A stretch of DNA of 50,282 nt from Cytophagales bacterium (GTDB taxonomy: Bacteria; Bacteroidota; Bacteroidia; Cytophagales; Spirosomataceae): NCBI GenBank assembly GCA_013298215.1, contig JAAFKE010000028.1, positions 1-50,282 on the forward strand, written 5' to 3'. The notes under the pieces were generated by a model that had not been told where the DNA came from, searched no databases, and saw nothing but the letters and a program-made list of their open reading frames with translations. Made by a program: the position numbers and the translations under genes. Positions 42,014 to 50,282 of this stretch are shown one piece after another; the first letter of the stretch is position 1, and the number at the start of each line of letters is the position of its first letter.

Positions 42014-43489
42014 TTAATCTGCCCACTTCCAATCTTGCCCAATGATAAGCTCCTTTTTTAGCCCCTGCGCCGCCAAATAGTCGCGGGTTTTATTGCTGTC
42101 CAAGCGTTTAGACGCTATTTCGCTGGCATCGGCGGTGGCATAAAGCAGCATAGAAGTCACGCTAACGGCGCGTTTCATGGCCGTTTTATTGACCAAATCT
42201 AAGCGGTCGCAGTTGGCATGGTAACAATTTATGATCGATAAGGGTAAGTTGCTTTCTGGGGCAGCCGTCGGAACGCCCTCAATCATAAACGGCTGGTGGT
42301 CTGAGTGCAAGCCTGCGCGGCTCACGACGGTGTTGGTGTATTGCGCATCGGTTTGTGCAATTTGCCCGCCCACGTGTTCAAAAAAACCGCGCATCTCGTC
42401 GCGTCCGTGCAGGTTTATTCCCGTCGGATCGTAGGTCATGTCTAAGTTATACATAAACACAATATCGTCGATCTGTTGGGTTTTGGCGGCATTTTTCACG
42501 TAGTGTTTAGACCCCAGTAGCCCTTGTTCCTCGCCCGCAAAAAGCACAAACTCAATGGTGCGTTTTGGTTTTAATTTTAGGGCCTTAAAAGTCCGCGCGA
42601 TGTCTATGATCGAAAACGCCCCCAGCCCATTATCGGTTGCACCCGTGGCCAGATCCCAAGAGTCTAAGTGACCGCCGATGACTACTTTTTCTTTCGTAAA
42701 ATACCCGCCGCCTTTCAGGGTAGCCACCACATTTCGGGCCTTGATGCGCTTGCTGATGTTGCGCATCTCGATGAAGGCATGGAGGTTCTTATCGTCGGTA
42801 AGCCACTGACGGAGTTGTTCGCCGCTCTCACGCGAGATGCAAACGGCGGGGATCGAAATGAGCGACCCCGTAACGGAGGCCGTGCCCGTAATGACCACAT
42901 TGCCAGGCACGCCGCAAACCATAATAACGCCCGCTGCTCCGTGTCTGATGGCGATGGCCGTTTTTTCGGATCGGTGCAGGTTTTTGGCACCCAAATTCCC
43001 GTTGTTCAAACCGAGGTTGGCCAAAACAACCTTACCCTTTATTTTTCCTTTGAGTGCCTCGAAGTCGGCTTCGAGGCCGTTTCCAACGTCGATGATCTCG
43101 CCCTGGATTTTGGCGTCTACGGGCGAGTGCGCCAGCGACACCACGGGGATCGATCTAAAATTGTCACTTTTGTTGGGTACTACCTCCAGCATGACCGTGT
43201 CGCGGACCCAAGCTTCGGCCTCAAACGGCTGAAAGCGCACGTCGTAGCCGTATTTTTTGAGTAAGTCGAAAGCCATTTGCTCGGCCTTGGTGCCATTGGG
43301 GCTCCCCATGAGCCGGTGGCCAATTTTCTGGGTGGCCTCGGCCAAGGTTTCGTAGGCCCGACTGTTGGCATTTACTTCGGTATTAATGCGGCCGAAGACG
43401 CTCAGATACTGGTCGTCGGCGGCCTGGAAACCTGCAAGCAGCAAAACGCCAATTCCCGAACAAGCAACTGCTAAAAAAGACTTTTTCAT
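42014..43489 (-). CDS. Exported M28-family zinc aminopeptidase
   Basis: The 491-residue product has a signal peptide (MKKSFLAVACSGIGVLLLAGFQA), a PA-type insert (about 140-230) and an M28 catalytic domain. Zinc ligands are visible in GGHLDSWD, ATDNGLGAF, FAGEEQGLLGS (with the catalytic Glu) and the final GLHSDHQPF. It is expected in the periplasm or at the surface, removing N-terminal residues from peptides. Its start is some 200 bases from the upstream amidase end, a gap with only a terminator. The stop lies downstream of the cysteine desulfurase start, whose long alternative frame would overlap it. Confidence 0.9.
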   Translation of the reverse strand: MKKSFLAVACSGIGVLLLAGFQAADDQYLSVFGRINTEVNANSRAYETLAEATQKIGHRLMGSPNGTKAEQMAFDLLKKYGYDVRFQPFEAEAWVRDTVMLEVVPNKSDNFRSIPVVSLAHSPVDAKIQGEIIDVGNGLEADFEALKGKIKGKVVLANLGLNNGNLGAKNLHRSEKTAIAIRHGAAGVIMVCGVPGNVVITGTASVTGSLISIPAVCISRESGEQLRQWLTDDKNLHAFIEMRNISKRIKARNVVATLKGGGYFTKEKVVIGGHLDSWDLATGATDNGLGAFSIIDIARTFKALKLKPKRTIEFVLFAGEEQGLLGSKHYVKNAAKTQQIDDIVFMYNLDMTYDPTGINLHGRDEMRGFFEHVGGQIAQTDAQYTNTVVSRAGLHSDHQPFMIEGVPTAAPESNLPLSIINCYHANCDRLDLVNKTAMKRAVSVTSMLLYATADASEIASKRLDSNKTRDYLAAQGLKKELIIGQDWKWAD

Positions 43490-43617
43490 CTACGGTTGTG
43501 GAGTAATTGATTCGTTTAACAAAGAAACAAAAACTTTGAGGAGTATCAATAGCGAGTCCGTAAAAACAGCTCAAAGTCACTCCAAAATTTATTGTACGGA
43601 GTGCCTGCAAGACAAAT

Positions 43618-43681
43618 AAAAAAAAGCAGCCAGTTCGCCGATGTTCGCGTTTTGGCTCGGCCGTTTGGTCAATCGCTGCTT
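43618..43681 (-). terminator. Large branched terminator of the amidase gene
   Basis: Read leftward, AAGCAGC (43681 to 43675) pairs with GCTGCTT (43630 to 43624), followed by eight T residues (43625 to 43618). Inside, GCCGA (43661 to 43657) pairs with TCGGC (43641 to 43637), giving a nested stem. It begins 27 bases after the amidase stop codon. Confidence 0.6.
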
Positions 43682-43708
43682 GGCAACAACAAGAAAATCA
43701 AAATTGCA

Positions 43709-45376
43709 TTAAAATCCCGCTGGGTGCATCTTGTGCCATTTTGTTGCGTCTTGATAGGCTTTGCCGACGGCCAACAACTTGGCTTCGGCGTAGAGTTGGG
43801 CCGAAAAAGTAATGCTCGTGGGCAGTTTATTTTTGTTAAATCCATTGGGCAAACACAAACTGGGGTGTCCCGATAAATTGGTGTAAGTCAAGTTGCCACC
43901 CGCATAAGTGGGCGTAACGTAAACTTCAAAATTCTGTTTTTTCAGGGTTTGATACAAATCCTGAATCATTTTGGTACGAACCCGCTGGGCTTGAATGTAT
44001 TCAACGGCGGGAATAAAACGCGCCGACCGAAATTCGTTGGGCCAAGCATTTTTGATTTGTCGCACCATTTTATCGTCTTCGTTGCTGCGCGTAAGACTGT
44101 CGAAAGCCGCGCCGCCTTCCACGCCAATGGCAATGGTGAGGTCATTGACGGGATAATTGGGCAACTCAAAAGGCACTAATTCCGCGCCCAATTGCCGAAG
44201 TCGCAGCAAAGAAAGCGAGTCGTTGGCGCGGTTGCCGTAGTCCGACTCGAACGCTTTTTTTAAGTACCCCACCCGAACGCCTTTCAACGACTGGAAGGGC
44301 GCGTAATTGAAAGGTAAGTCGCGCACCACCGCATCTTTGCCGTCGGCCCCTCTAATGGCTTCAAATACCAAAGCGCAGTCTTCCACCGAGCGGGTCATGG
44401 GGCCAATTTTGTCCATGCTCCAACTCAGCGCCATTGCCCCAAACCGACTCACGCGCCCAAACGTAGGCCGCAAGCCCGTTACGCCATTGACAGTAGCGGG
44501 CGAAACAATAGAACCCAAGGTTTCAGTACCGATGGCAAAGGGCAAACAACCCGCCGCCACCGCCGAACCCGAACCCGCCGACGAACCACTCGCGCCCGTT
44601 TGAGGGTTCCAAGGGTTGCGGGTCATGCCGCCATACCACACGTCGCCCCAAGCAAACTCGCCGACTGACATTTTGGCCACCAATACCGCCCCCGCCTTCT
44701 CCAGTTTCTGAATAACCGTTGCCGTGTAGGGCAGCATTTGGTTTTTGTAAATATTTGACCCCCAAGTGGTTGGATAACCCTGCCGCGCCAATAAATCTTT
44801 TGCTCCAAACGGAATCCCGTGCAGCGGCCCACGGTATTCCCCCGCTTTGATTTCGGCATCGGCCTGGGCGGCCTGTTGCAAGGCCAGGTCTTCGGTCAAG
44901 GTAATGACGTTGAGCAGAACAGGGCGGTATTTTTGCAGCCGATTCAAGAAAAACTGCGTCAGTTCAACCGACGTAATTTGACGGCTACGAATCAACGCGC
45001 CCAACTCGGCCACCGTGTAGAAAGCCAAACTATCGCGGTTTTTGGGTAGTTTTATATTGAGTAACTTACTAAAAATAAAGGGTTTACTTACTTTTTCAAA
45101 AACAAATCCTTCGGGAACAGGATTGAAAAGCAACGCGGGGGCAATGTCGTTGGTGAGGGAAATTTTGCGCACGCGCTCGTAGCCCAGCCGCTGGTCGTTG
45201 AGGTTGTCGAGCATCGAATCGCGCTCGGCGGCGTTGAACTCAATGCCCATTATTTGGGAGGCATAGTTGGCCATGTCGGCAGTGATGGGCGTGATGACAG
45301 GCTTAAAAAAAGCCCCGAGCAAAAAACTACCCACGCAACACAAGGCAATAACAAACAAAAAACGGCGATTCATCAT
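43709..45376 (-). CDS. Exported amidase (amidase-signature family)
   Basis: The 555-residue product has an N-terminal hydrophobic segment (FLFVIALCCVGSFLLGAFF) that is a signal peptide or anchor. The amidase-signature region follows: GIPFGAKDLLARQG with the catalytic Lys, and TGASGSSAGSGSAVAAGCLP with the cis-Ser and the nucleophile Ser further on in IGTETLGSIVSPA. Family members hydrolyse amides including peptide C-terminal amides and Glu/Asp-tRNA; this non-GatA form is probably periplasmic and of unknown substrate. About 120 residues precede the signature, which is longer than the minimal family. A terminator follows. Confidence 0.92.
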   Translation of the reverse strand: MMNRRFLFVIALCCVGSFLLGAFFKPVITPITADMANYASQIMGIEFNAAERDSMLDNLNDQRLGYERVRKISLTNDIAPALLFNPVPEGFVFEKVSKPFIFSKLLNIKLPKNRDSLAFYTVAELGALIRSRQITSVELTQFFLNRLQKYRPVLLNVITLTEDLALQQAAQADAEIKAGEYRGPLHGIPFGAKDLLARQGYPTTWGSNIYKNQMLPYTATVIQKLEKAGAVLVAKMSVGEFAWGDVWYGGMTRNPWNPQTGASGSSAGSGSAVAAGCLPFAIGTETLGSIVSPATVNGVTGLRPTFGRVSRFGAMALSWSMDKIGPMTRSVEDCALVFEAIRGADGKDAVVRDLPFNYAPFQSLKGVRVGYLKKAFESDYGNRANDSLSLLRLRQLGAELVPFELPNYPVNDLTIAIGVEGGAAFDSLTRSNEDDKMVRQIKNAWPNEFRSARFIPAVEYIQAQRVRTKMIQDLYQTLKKQNFEVYVTPTYAGGNLTYTNLSGHPSLCLPNGFNKNKLPTSITFSAQLYAEAKLLAVGKAYQDATKWHKMHPAGF

Positions 45377-45500
45377 TGATTCGGGTTAAGCGGCTTAGTA
45401 CAGCGTTTTATTCATTTTCTTACATTTATTCACTTTCAACTACTTGATTTTTAATACATTAACTCCTATTCTAAGTCGATTAACTTTTAGAACAGTATAC

Positions 45501-46064
45501 TTAGATTAGCCTGATAAATTTTGCCGGCACACCACCAACTACCGTATTTGCAGCAACATCTTTTGTTACCACCGAACCAGCGGCTACCACTGAGTTTTGG
45601 CCCACCGCTACGCCAGGGAGTACAATTGCCCCAGCGCCAATCCACGCATTTTTCTGGATCAAAATTGATTTCAAATCTAAGTTCTTGCGTTCTGAGGGGT
45701 TTATTGGGTGGTTTTCTGTTATCAATTGTACGTTTGGTCCTATCAAAACATCGTCTTCGAGGGTAATACCGCCCAAATCCAAAAAACTACACCCGTGGTT
45801 GATAAAAACGTTTTTACCGATCGTAATAAACAGCCTAAAGTTGGTATGAAAGGGCGTAAAAACAGTGGTGGTTTCGTCTACTTTTTTGCCAATTATTTTA
45901 CTCAAAATCGCCCTAATTTCGTCCGAATCGGTAGCATTGTTTAGTTGAATCGATAAGACCCTGGTAATGGCAACTTGGTCAAATATTTTCGTAAATTGGG
46001 GATCATCGTTTCGGATAATGCCCCCATCGAGCATTCGGTCAAAGATGGTTTTTTCGCTTTTCAT
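45501..46064 (-). CDS. Left-handed beta-helix sugar or thiol O-acetyltransferase
   Basis: The 187-residue product (start at MKSEKTIFDRML; the ATG at 46151 lies inside the upstream terminator hairpin) has a helical N-terminus, then hexapeptide repeats typical of LbetaH acetyltransferases: FITIGKNVFINHGCSFLDLG, IGPNVQLITENHP, and IGAGAIVLPGVAVGQNSVV ending GVPAKFIRLI. This resembles maltose/galactoside acetyltransferases. The acceptor is not known. Base composition is AT-rich compared with its neighbours. Confidence 0.87.
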   Translation of the reverse strand: MKSEKTIFDRMLDGGIIRNDDPQFTKIFDQVAITRVLSIQLNNATDSDEIRAILSKIIGKKVDETTTVFTPFHTNFRLFITIGKNVFINHGCSFLDLGGITLEDDVLIGPNVQLITENHPINPSERKNLDLKSILIQKNAWIGAGAIVLPGVAVGQNSVVAAGSVVTKDVAANTVVGGVPAKFIRLI

Positions 46065-46131
46065 GTAATTAAACGCTATTGCTTTTTTTGGTACACAGCC
46101 AAAAGCTGGGGACGCAAACATTTTTTCAAAC

Positions 46132-46162
46132 AAAAAAGCGAGATTCCGCACCTGAATCTCGC
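46132..46162 (-). terminator. Rho-independent terminator of the molybdenum hydroxylase genes
   Basis: Read leftward, GCGAGATTC (46162 to 46154) pairs perfectly with GAATCTCGC (46146 to 46138) around a 7-base loop, followed by six T residues (46137 to 46132). It begins 23 bases after the molybdopterin-subunit stop codon. Confidence 0.88.
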
Positions 46163-46185
46163 CCTTTTATTTTCTTTAAAAACCA

Positions 46186-48492
46186 TCAAGAATTAGAAAA
46201 CTCCTTCGTAAATGGCTGATTATAATAGCGTTTGCCCGTGGTTTTAAACAAAGCGTTGGCCACTGCCCCAAATACTGGCGGGAATGGCGGCTCGCCGAGG
46301 CCCGTTGGGTCAATCTCGTTTTGCACAAAGTGAACATCTATTTTCTTGGGCGCTTCGTTGTGGCGAATCATGCGGTAATTATGGAAGTTGCTTTGCTCGG
46401 CTGCACCGTTTTTGTGCGTTAGAGCTCCATAAAACGATTGTCCGATTCCATCAACAACTGCACCTTCTACCATGTTTCGGGCGGCATCTGGGTTTATGAT
46501 TACACCACAATCAACGGCACTCGTTACGTGTTCTACATACGGCAGACCGTCGCGCATGACCATATCTACCACATGACCTGCATACGCAGCATGGCAGAAA
46601 TAAGCCGCTACGCCCCGCTTTTTGCCCGCATTTTCGGGTTTGCCCCAGCCCGATTTTTCCTTTAATAATTCTAAAACACCCGCGTATCGGCTGGCATCGT
46701 AATCGTTATTTTTACCAACTGGATTTTCTTTGGCACGTTTCAATAAATCGAGCCGCATTTCGATTGGGTCTTTGCCCATTGCCGCTGCTACTTCGTCCAA
46801 AAACGACTGCTCGGCGGCGGCATTGAAATTTGACCCCGGGGCTCTAAAAAAACCAACGGTAATATTTGTAGGGATTTCCCAGCTATCTGCCAAATAATTA
46901 TCAATACAACCCGCCGGAAAACGATTGGCGTGAATTGGGTTTTCGGGAATACCGCCACCAGTTACGTGAAAACCTATCAAGTTTTTATTGGCATCGAGTG
47001 CCGCACGATAGGTAGCGGTGTACATGGGGCGATAGATACCGTAAGTCATATCGTCCTCACGGGTATAAATGAGCTTGATTGGTGCTTTGAGTTTCTGAGA
47101 GATGCGAGCCGCTTCAAAGGCATAAGAGCCATAAGCTCTACGCCCAAAGCCACCGCCCATACGCGTCATTTGAATTTCAATTTTATCAGCTGGAAGGTTC
47201 AGGAGTTTCATTAAAGTAGGCTCCATCCAAGCTGGCCCTTGCAATGGTCCAGCTACTAAAGCTTTATCGTCTTGCACGTGGGCAAAGAAATTCATGGGTT
47301 CCATGCAATTATGTGCCAAAAATGGAGCATTGTAAGTGCGTTCAATAACCTGAGCAGCATTTTTAAAAGCCGCTTCGGGATCGCCATCTTTTCTTAATTG
47401 TTTGGCGGGCTTTGCGGGATGCCTCCCATCGGCAAATTCAGCCATCATTTCCAACTGATTAGCAGTAGATTCAATTCTGGCTGGTACGGTAGTTTCTATT
47501 TTTTCGCCTCTCCATCCCTTCGATATTTCTTTCACTTCGCCAGTTGCTTCCCATTGAAAGTTAATTTTCTTGCGGGCGTTCATCACTTCCCAAGTCGTTT
47601 TACCAACTATGGCTACCATTTCGTTGAAGGTGCGCGTATCCGCAAAACCAGACAGCTCGTAGCCCTCATCAAACAATTTAAAACTAAAAATATCTTTGAT
47701 ACCGGGCATTTTTTTGGCGGCGGTGGCATCAAAAGATTTTAGTTTCATACCAAAAGCGGGCGGGTGTTGAATCATGGCAATTAACATTCCGTCTACTTTG
47801 TAATCAATACCAAAAAGGGGTTTGCCAGTGACTACTTTGAGTCCTTCGGTATTTTTTTGGGAATTGCTTATAATCGTAAAATCTTTGATGGCTTTCAATT
47901 TTACGTTTTTTGGTACTGTAATGGTAGCAGCTTTGGCAGCCATTTCGCCATACGTTGCCGATTTTCCGCTCGAATGTGATAAAACGCCCGCTTTGGTTGT
48001 GATTTCACCAACGGACACGCCCCACGTTTGAGCCGTGGCTTCCATGAGCATTTGGCGGGCGGCTGCCCCAGCATTTCTGAGTGGCTTCCAGTACATTTTA
48101 ATAGAATTACTACCACCCGAAAACTGCGGGCCAAATTTCACGTTGTCGTGCGTACCCATTTCTACCACCACATTTCCCCAATCGCAATCCAATTCTTCGG
48201 CCACCATCATGGGCAGCGAGGTCATCACGTTTTGTCCGAACTCGGGGTTGGGACAAAAGATTTTAATTACATTTTCGGGCGTAATTTTGATGTAGCCCGT
48301 CAGTTCGCTCCAAGTTTCGGGCAGGTTAGCTATTTTTTCAGCCGCTTTTGCCTCCGCAAACCAACTAAAACTAAGCATCAATCCACCTCCTGCAAGAGCC
48401 GAAGATTTGAGGAAAGAGCGGCGAGAAGGAGCCCCCTTACCCCCAGAGGGGGAATTTTCTAAATTCTCTATATAATTGTTAGTATTATCCAT
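46186..48492 (-). CDS. Molybdopterin-binding subunit of a xanthine-dehydrogenase-family hydroxylase
   Basis: The 768-residue large subunit carries a Tat signal (SRRSFLKSSALAGGGLMLSF), so the folded enzyme is exported to the periplasm. Cofactor-binding motifs include MGGGFGRRAYGSYAFEAARI, GGGIPENPIHANRFPAGCI, FFRAPGSNFNAAAEQSFLDE and the catalytic glutamate in GLGEPPFPP near the C-terminus. It resembles the isoquinoline 1-oxidoreductase group, which lack an FAD subunit and pass electrons to a cytochrome. An unusual low-complexity run (NSPSGGKGAP, residues 13-22) precedes the Tat motif and is encoded by a REP-like repeat. The substrate is unknown. The Fe-S subunit gene is upstream on the same strand. 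Confidence 0.92.
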   Translation of the reverse strand: MDNTNNYIENLENSPSGGKGAPSRRSFLKSSALAGGGLMLSFSWFAEAKAAEKIANLPETWSELTGYIKITPENVIKIFCPNPEFGQNVMTSLPMMVAEELDCDWGNVVVEMGTHDNVKFGPQFSGGSNSIKMYWKPLRNAGAAARQMLMEATAQTWGVSVGEITTKAGVLSHSSGKSATYGEMAAKAATITVPKNVKLKAIKDFTIISNSQKNTEGLKVVTGKPLFGIDYKVDGMLIAMIQHPPAFGMKLKSFDATAAKKMPGIKDIFSFKLFDEGYELSGFADTRTFNEMVAIVGKTTWEVMNARKKINFQWEATGEVKEISKGWRGEKIETTVPARIESTANQLEMMAEFADGRHPAKPAKQLRKDGDPEAAFKNAAQVIERTYNAPFLAHNCMEPMNFFAHVQDDKALVAGPLQGPAWMEPTLMKLLNLPADKIEIQMTRMGGGFGRRAYGSYAFEAARISQKLKAPIKLIYTREDDMTYGIYRPMYTATYRAALDANKNLIGFHVTGGGIPENPIHANRFPAGCIDNYLADSWEIPTNITVGFFRAPGSNFNAAAEQSFLDEVAAAMGKDPIEMRLDLLKRAKENPVGKNNDYDASRYAGVLELLKEKSGWGKPENAGKKRGVAAYFCHAAYAGHVVDMVMRDGLPYVEHVTSAVDCGVIINPDAARNMVEGAVVDGIGQSFYGALTHKNGAAEQSNFHNYRMIRHNEAPKKIDVHFVQNEIDPTGLGEPPFPPVFGAVANALFKTTGKRYYNQPFTKEFSNS
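48431..48456. repeat. REP-like repeat copy A, inside the molybdenum-subunit gene
   Basis: GCCCCCTTACCCCCAGAGGG then GGAATT. It is nearly the reverse complement of copy C at 48572-48612, and encodes residues 13-21 of the large subunit, just ahead of the twin-arginine motif. Confidence 0.75.
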
Positions 48493-48543
48493 TTTCTTTA
48501 AATTAAAGTCTTTTAGTCAATTGGAAATATCATTTGAACAAAT

Positions 48544-48569
48544 ATCCTCCCTCTGGGAGCAAGGGGGCG
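48544..48569. repeat. REP-like repeat copy B
   Basis: ATCCTCCCTCTGGGAGCAAG then GGGGCG, a degenerate copy in the reverse orientation relative to copy A. It lies in the 122-base gap between the two hydroxylase subunit genes. Confidence 0.7.
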
Positions 48570-48571
48570 GC

Positions 48572-48612
48572 AATCCCCCTCTGGACGGTACGCCGCTGCG
48601 GGGTAAGGGGGC
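48572..48612. repeat. REP-like repeat copy C with a 15-base insert
   Basis: AATCCCCCTCTGG, then a 15-base insert, then GGGGTAAGGGGGC. The outer parts match the reverse complement of copy A. It abuts the stop codon of the Fe-S subunit gene (48615-48617). Confidence 0.72.
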
Positions 48613-48614
48613 TT

Positions 48615-49067
48615 TTAGGGGGCTACTGCCTTAATCGCTTCTTTAATTCTCAAATAAGTACCACAGCGGCAAATATTGCCACTCATCGCAGCATCAATAT
48701 CCGCATCAGAGGGCTTAGGATTGCTTTTGAGCAACGCCGCTGCACTCATAATTTGCCCCGTTTGGCAATAACCACATTGGGCTACGTCGTGTTCGAGCCA
48801 TGCTTTCTGCACGGGGTGCGTGCCACTGGCCGAAAGCCCTTCGATAGTTGTAATTGCCGATTTGCCAATAGCCGAAACTGGCAACACACATGAGCGAGTT
48901 GCATTACCATCCAAATGAATAGTGCAAGCCCCACACTGAGCCATGCCGCAGCCGTACTTTGTGCCAGGCAGGTTGAGATGGTCGCGCAAAACCCAGAGCA
49001 TGGGCGTAGATGGGTCGGCATCTACTTGTTGGGTTTTACCGTTGATTTTTAGAGAGTACTTTGCCAT
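48615..49067 (-). CDS. 2Fe-2S subunit of the molybdenum hydroxylase
   Basis: The 150-residue product is the small iron-sulfur subunit that passes electrons from the molybdenum centre. The first 2Fe-2S cluster is a plant-ferredoxin motif ([16 protein letters not shown], plus a later Cys in RSCVLP; about 40-70), the second an alpha-helical cluster ([11 protein letters not shown] and [12 protein letters not shown]; about 95-135). It has no Tat signal of its own and is presumably exported together with the large subunit. The large-subunit gene begins 122 bases downstream. There is no FAD subunit. The last codons touch a REP-like repeat. Confidence 0.93.
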   Translation of the reverse strand: MAKYSLKINGKTQQVDADPSTPMLWVLRDHLNLPGTKYGCGMAQCGACTIHLDGNATRSCVLPVSAIGKSAITTIEGLSASGTHPVQKAWLEHDVAQCGYCQTGQIMSAAALLKSNPKPSDADIDAAMSGNICRCGTYLRIKEAIKAVAP

Positions 49068-49280
49068 AAAAAGCGATTTTTTAGAGTATTTCGTGCAAAA
49101 ACACTTAAAGATAAATCAGATTCTTATCCGAAAGTTATATTGCTCCGTAAAATTGTTGTAAAATCAGATAATAGTGGCGAAGTTAAGGTATTTAAACCAT
49201 TGTTTTTACCGTTGTCTTGCCGTTGTCTTTCTCACCGTGAAAAATAACAAACGGTGGGTCGTTTTTGTCAATGTAAGTAG

Positions 49281-49466
49281 GCGGGTAAATCGGCCAAAGA
49301 ATATATCTTGAATAAAACAATCGAAATTGCCAAAAATAAGGTTTTTGAAAGTGATAAAACGGTCAATGAAATTGCTTACGAATTGGGTTTTAAATATCCG
49401 CAGCACTTTACAAGATTATTCAAAAACAAGGTGGGCGTTACACCACACGAATATCGAATGAATTGA
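49281..49466 (+). pseudogene. AraC-family regulator remnant
   Basis: The frame open from GCG at 49281 to TGA at 49464-49466 encodes the last 61 residues of an AraC-type DNA-binding domain: GKSAKEYILNKTIEIAK, then VNEIAYELGFKYPQHFTRLF and KNKVGVTPHEYRMN. A stop (TAG at 49278) directly precedes it, and upstream only a few residues (VN) suggest the first helix-turn-helix, so the ligand-binding half and the first HTH are lost. A period-11 tandem repeat (CCGTTGTCTTG, near 49209-49229) lies upstream. It is a decayed gene rather than a functional regulator. Confidence 0.8.
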
Positions 49467-49495
49467 AGGACAGGAAAAAAACAAGTCTCAGTTAA

Positions 49496-50125
49496 TCACA
49501 ATAAGTTTAGATTTCGGGTTTTGATATAAAATACTGTATCAATGAAATACAAAATTCCTTCTTTGGTTATTACGTTTTCATCGTGTAGGCCTTCCAGTAT
49601 AATACCGAGTGTTGGGTTGTAATAATCATTGTTTTTGGTGTTCTGAAAGCCATTACTTTCCATAAATATTTTTACCAAACCTAAATTAGTATTCTCGGTA
49701 GCTTTTACAAAAGCTTGTTCTACAACGGCATAAAGTACGTTTTCTGAAAAATAAAACCCCAAAAGTTGGTAAGCTGTATCTGAAAAGAAATAGTTATGAA
49801 GTAATAAATTATGCAAATAATCTATCCACGAAGGGTAGTAAATACCGTCATTTAACTTCAAAACGCTTTTTTCGTTTTTTATATAGACTTTCTGTTCAGC
49901 ACCTTCCGATACATAATTTTCTACATTTATTGAGCCAACCCATAGATTCGTTTCCTCAATATAGCCAATCAATCTCTTTGTTTCTTCTGCTTTGAAACGC
50001 TTGTATTCTTGAGCCACTGGGCCTGTAGTTTGGCTTCTTGCAAGGTAACTGGCAACTGCTTGGATAGCTGCTCCAAACCTAATTTCGCTCTTTCCTGAAA
50101 TGATATGTTGTATTTCATCGTACAT
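49496..50125 (-). CDS. Putative polyvalent protein kinase-like protein
   Basis: The 209-residue AT-rich product resembles the putative kinase-like domain found in polyvalent proteins of mobile elements. The typical core is EGAEQKVYIKNEKSVLKLND (strand with a Lys for nucleotide binding), then YYPSWIDYLHNLLLHNYFF, KNNDYYNPTLGIILEGLHDENV and LYFIDTVFYI at the C-terminus. HDEN and IDT could be catalytic-loop and metal-binding positions. The match is from memory of the family and the enzymatic activity is unproven. It lies between a decayed regulator and an insertion-sequence end, consistent with accessory DNA. Confidence 0.65.
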   Translation of the reverse strand: MYDEIQHIISGKSEIRFGAAIQAVASYLARSQTTGPVAQEYKRFKAEETKRLIGYIEETNLWVGSINVENYVSEGAEQKVYIKNEKSVLKLNDGIYYPSWIDYLHNLLLHNYFFSDTAYQLLGFYFSENVLYAVVEQAFVKATENTNLGLVKIFMESNGFQNTKNNDYYNPTLGIILEGLHDENVITKEGILYFIDTVFYIKTRNLNLL

Positions 50126-50160
50126 TATTTTGAAATTTCTACAAGGTAATGATTTTTTAA

Positions 50161-50282
50161 GAGTATGTTTGGGATTTGAATAATTTGTGATAAATAAAGA
50201 ATCGGCTTATCTTGTGATTGACAAAAAACATAAGATAATGAAAACAAATTTCTCTGAATTCACCGATTCTCAATGGCAAGTT
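50161..50282 (+). mobile_element. Left end of an IS5-type insertion sequence (cut off)
   Basis: The segment from about 50161 (GAGTATGTTTGGGATTTGAA), a plausible terminal-repeat start, leads into a transposase gene at 50238. The right end lies outside the window, so the inverted repeats and target duplication cannot be tested. The exact boundary is approximate. Confidence 0.5.
50238..50282 (+). CDS. Transposase N-terminus (IS5-like), truncated by the window edge
   Basis: The first 15 residues (MKTNFSEFTDSQWQV) match the usual start of IS5-family transposases, which often read FTDSQWQVI. The gene runs off the window. The assignment rests on this short stretch and on the flanking IS-like end. 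Confidence 0.55.
   Translation, partial: MKTNFSEFTDSQWQV

Noticed and set aside
42037-42042. Longer start for the cysteine desulfurase at 42042
   Set aside because: This would overlap the M28 peptidase C-terminus; homologues begin at MTERIFFDNAATTR (41970).
49209-49256. Possible regulatory RNA or terminator around the 11-bp tandem repeats and the CACCGT/ACGGTG pair
   Set aside because: The stem is only 6 bp with a 12-base loop and no T-run; it is more likely debris next to the AraC remnant.

Overview
The window looks like a chromosomal segment from a member of the Bacteroidota, most likely Cytophagales (the order is an inference). Evidence: an enlarged 1117-residue SecA; a serine-palmitoyltransferase-like enzyme; a 59-residue Hc1-type histone-like protein; start codons without Shine-Dalgarno sequences; and several promoters matching the Bacteroidota pattern TTG-N19-21-TAnnTTTG. 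No rRNA, tRNA or CRISPR array was recognised.

Layout. 1-5.5 kb: secA, a small exported protein and an AlaA-type aminotransferase, all leftward. 5.5-7.8 kb: an AT-rich type II restriction-modification (R-M) cassette (D12-class methyltransferase, controller-like regulator, PD-ExK nuclease) between two 52-bp direct repeats. 7.9-11 kb: an alpha-E protein, threonine aldolase and a dienoyl-CoA-reductase-like SDR. 11.3-18.8 kb: a surface-polysaccharide region with a methyltransferase, a MurJ-like flippase, an exported cadherin-like protein, a heparinase-fold protein and a nucleotide-sugar dehydrogenase. 18.8-34.3 kb: mostly core metabolism and repair (Mpo1-like protein, FAD/Fe-S oxidoreductase, queA, pyk, nadK, CBS-ACT protein, hydrolase, mutM, recF, sphingolipid synthase, Hc1 protein, TauE permease, UxaA). 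34.3-36.8 kb: a coupled trio with two DUF4178-like proteins. 36.7-38.7 kb: a second AT-rich R-M cassette with a BstYI-like nuclease, again between long direct repeats and beside a broken acetyltransferase copy. 38.6-49.1 kb: acetyltransferase, peptide transporter, cysteine desulfurase, M28 peptidase, amidase, acyltransferase and a two-subunit molybdenum hydroxylase whose genes carry G/C-rich REP-like repeats. 49.2-50.3 kb: a decaying accessory end with an AraC fragment, a kinase-like protein and the start of an IS5-type element.

The most striking signal is that two unrelated R-M systems 31 kb apart share one architecture: a compact cassette dropped between host genes and bracketed by 52-bp and 73-bp direct repeats, each with one mismatch. 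At the second site the repeat contains the last codons of the upstream host gene, so it reads as duplicated host DNA. This fits insertion with long target duplication, or recombination with a donor carrying the same flanks. The first cassette also shows a candidate controller-protein operator and a possibly leaderless controller transcript.

All assignments come from reading translations and motifs. No similarity search was run.
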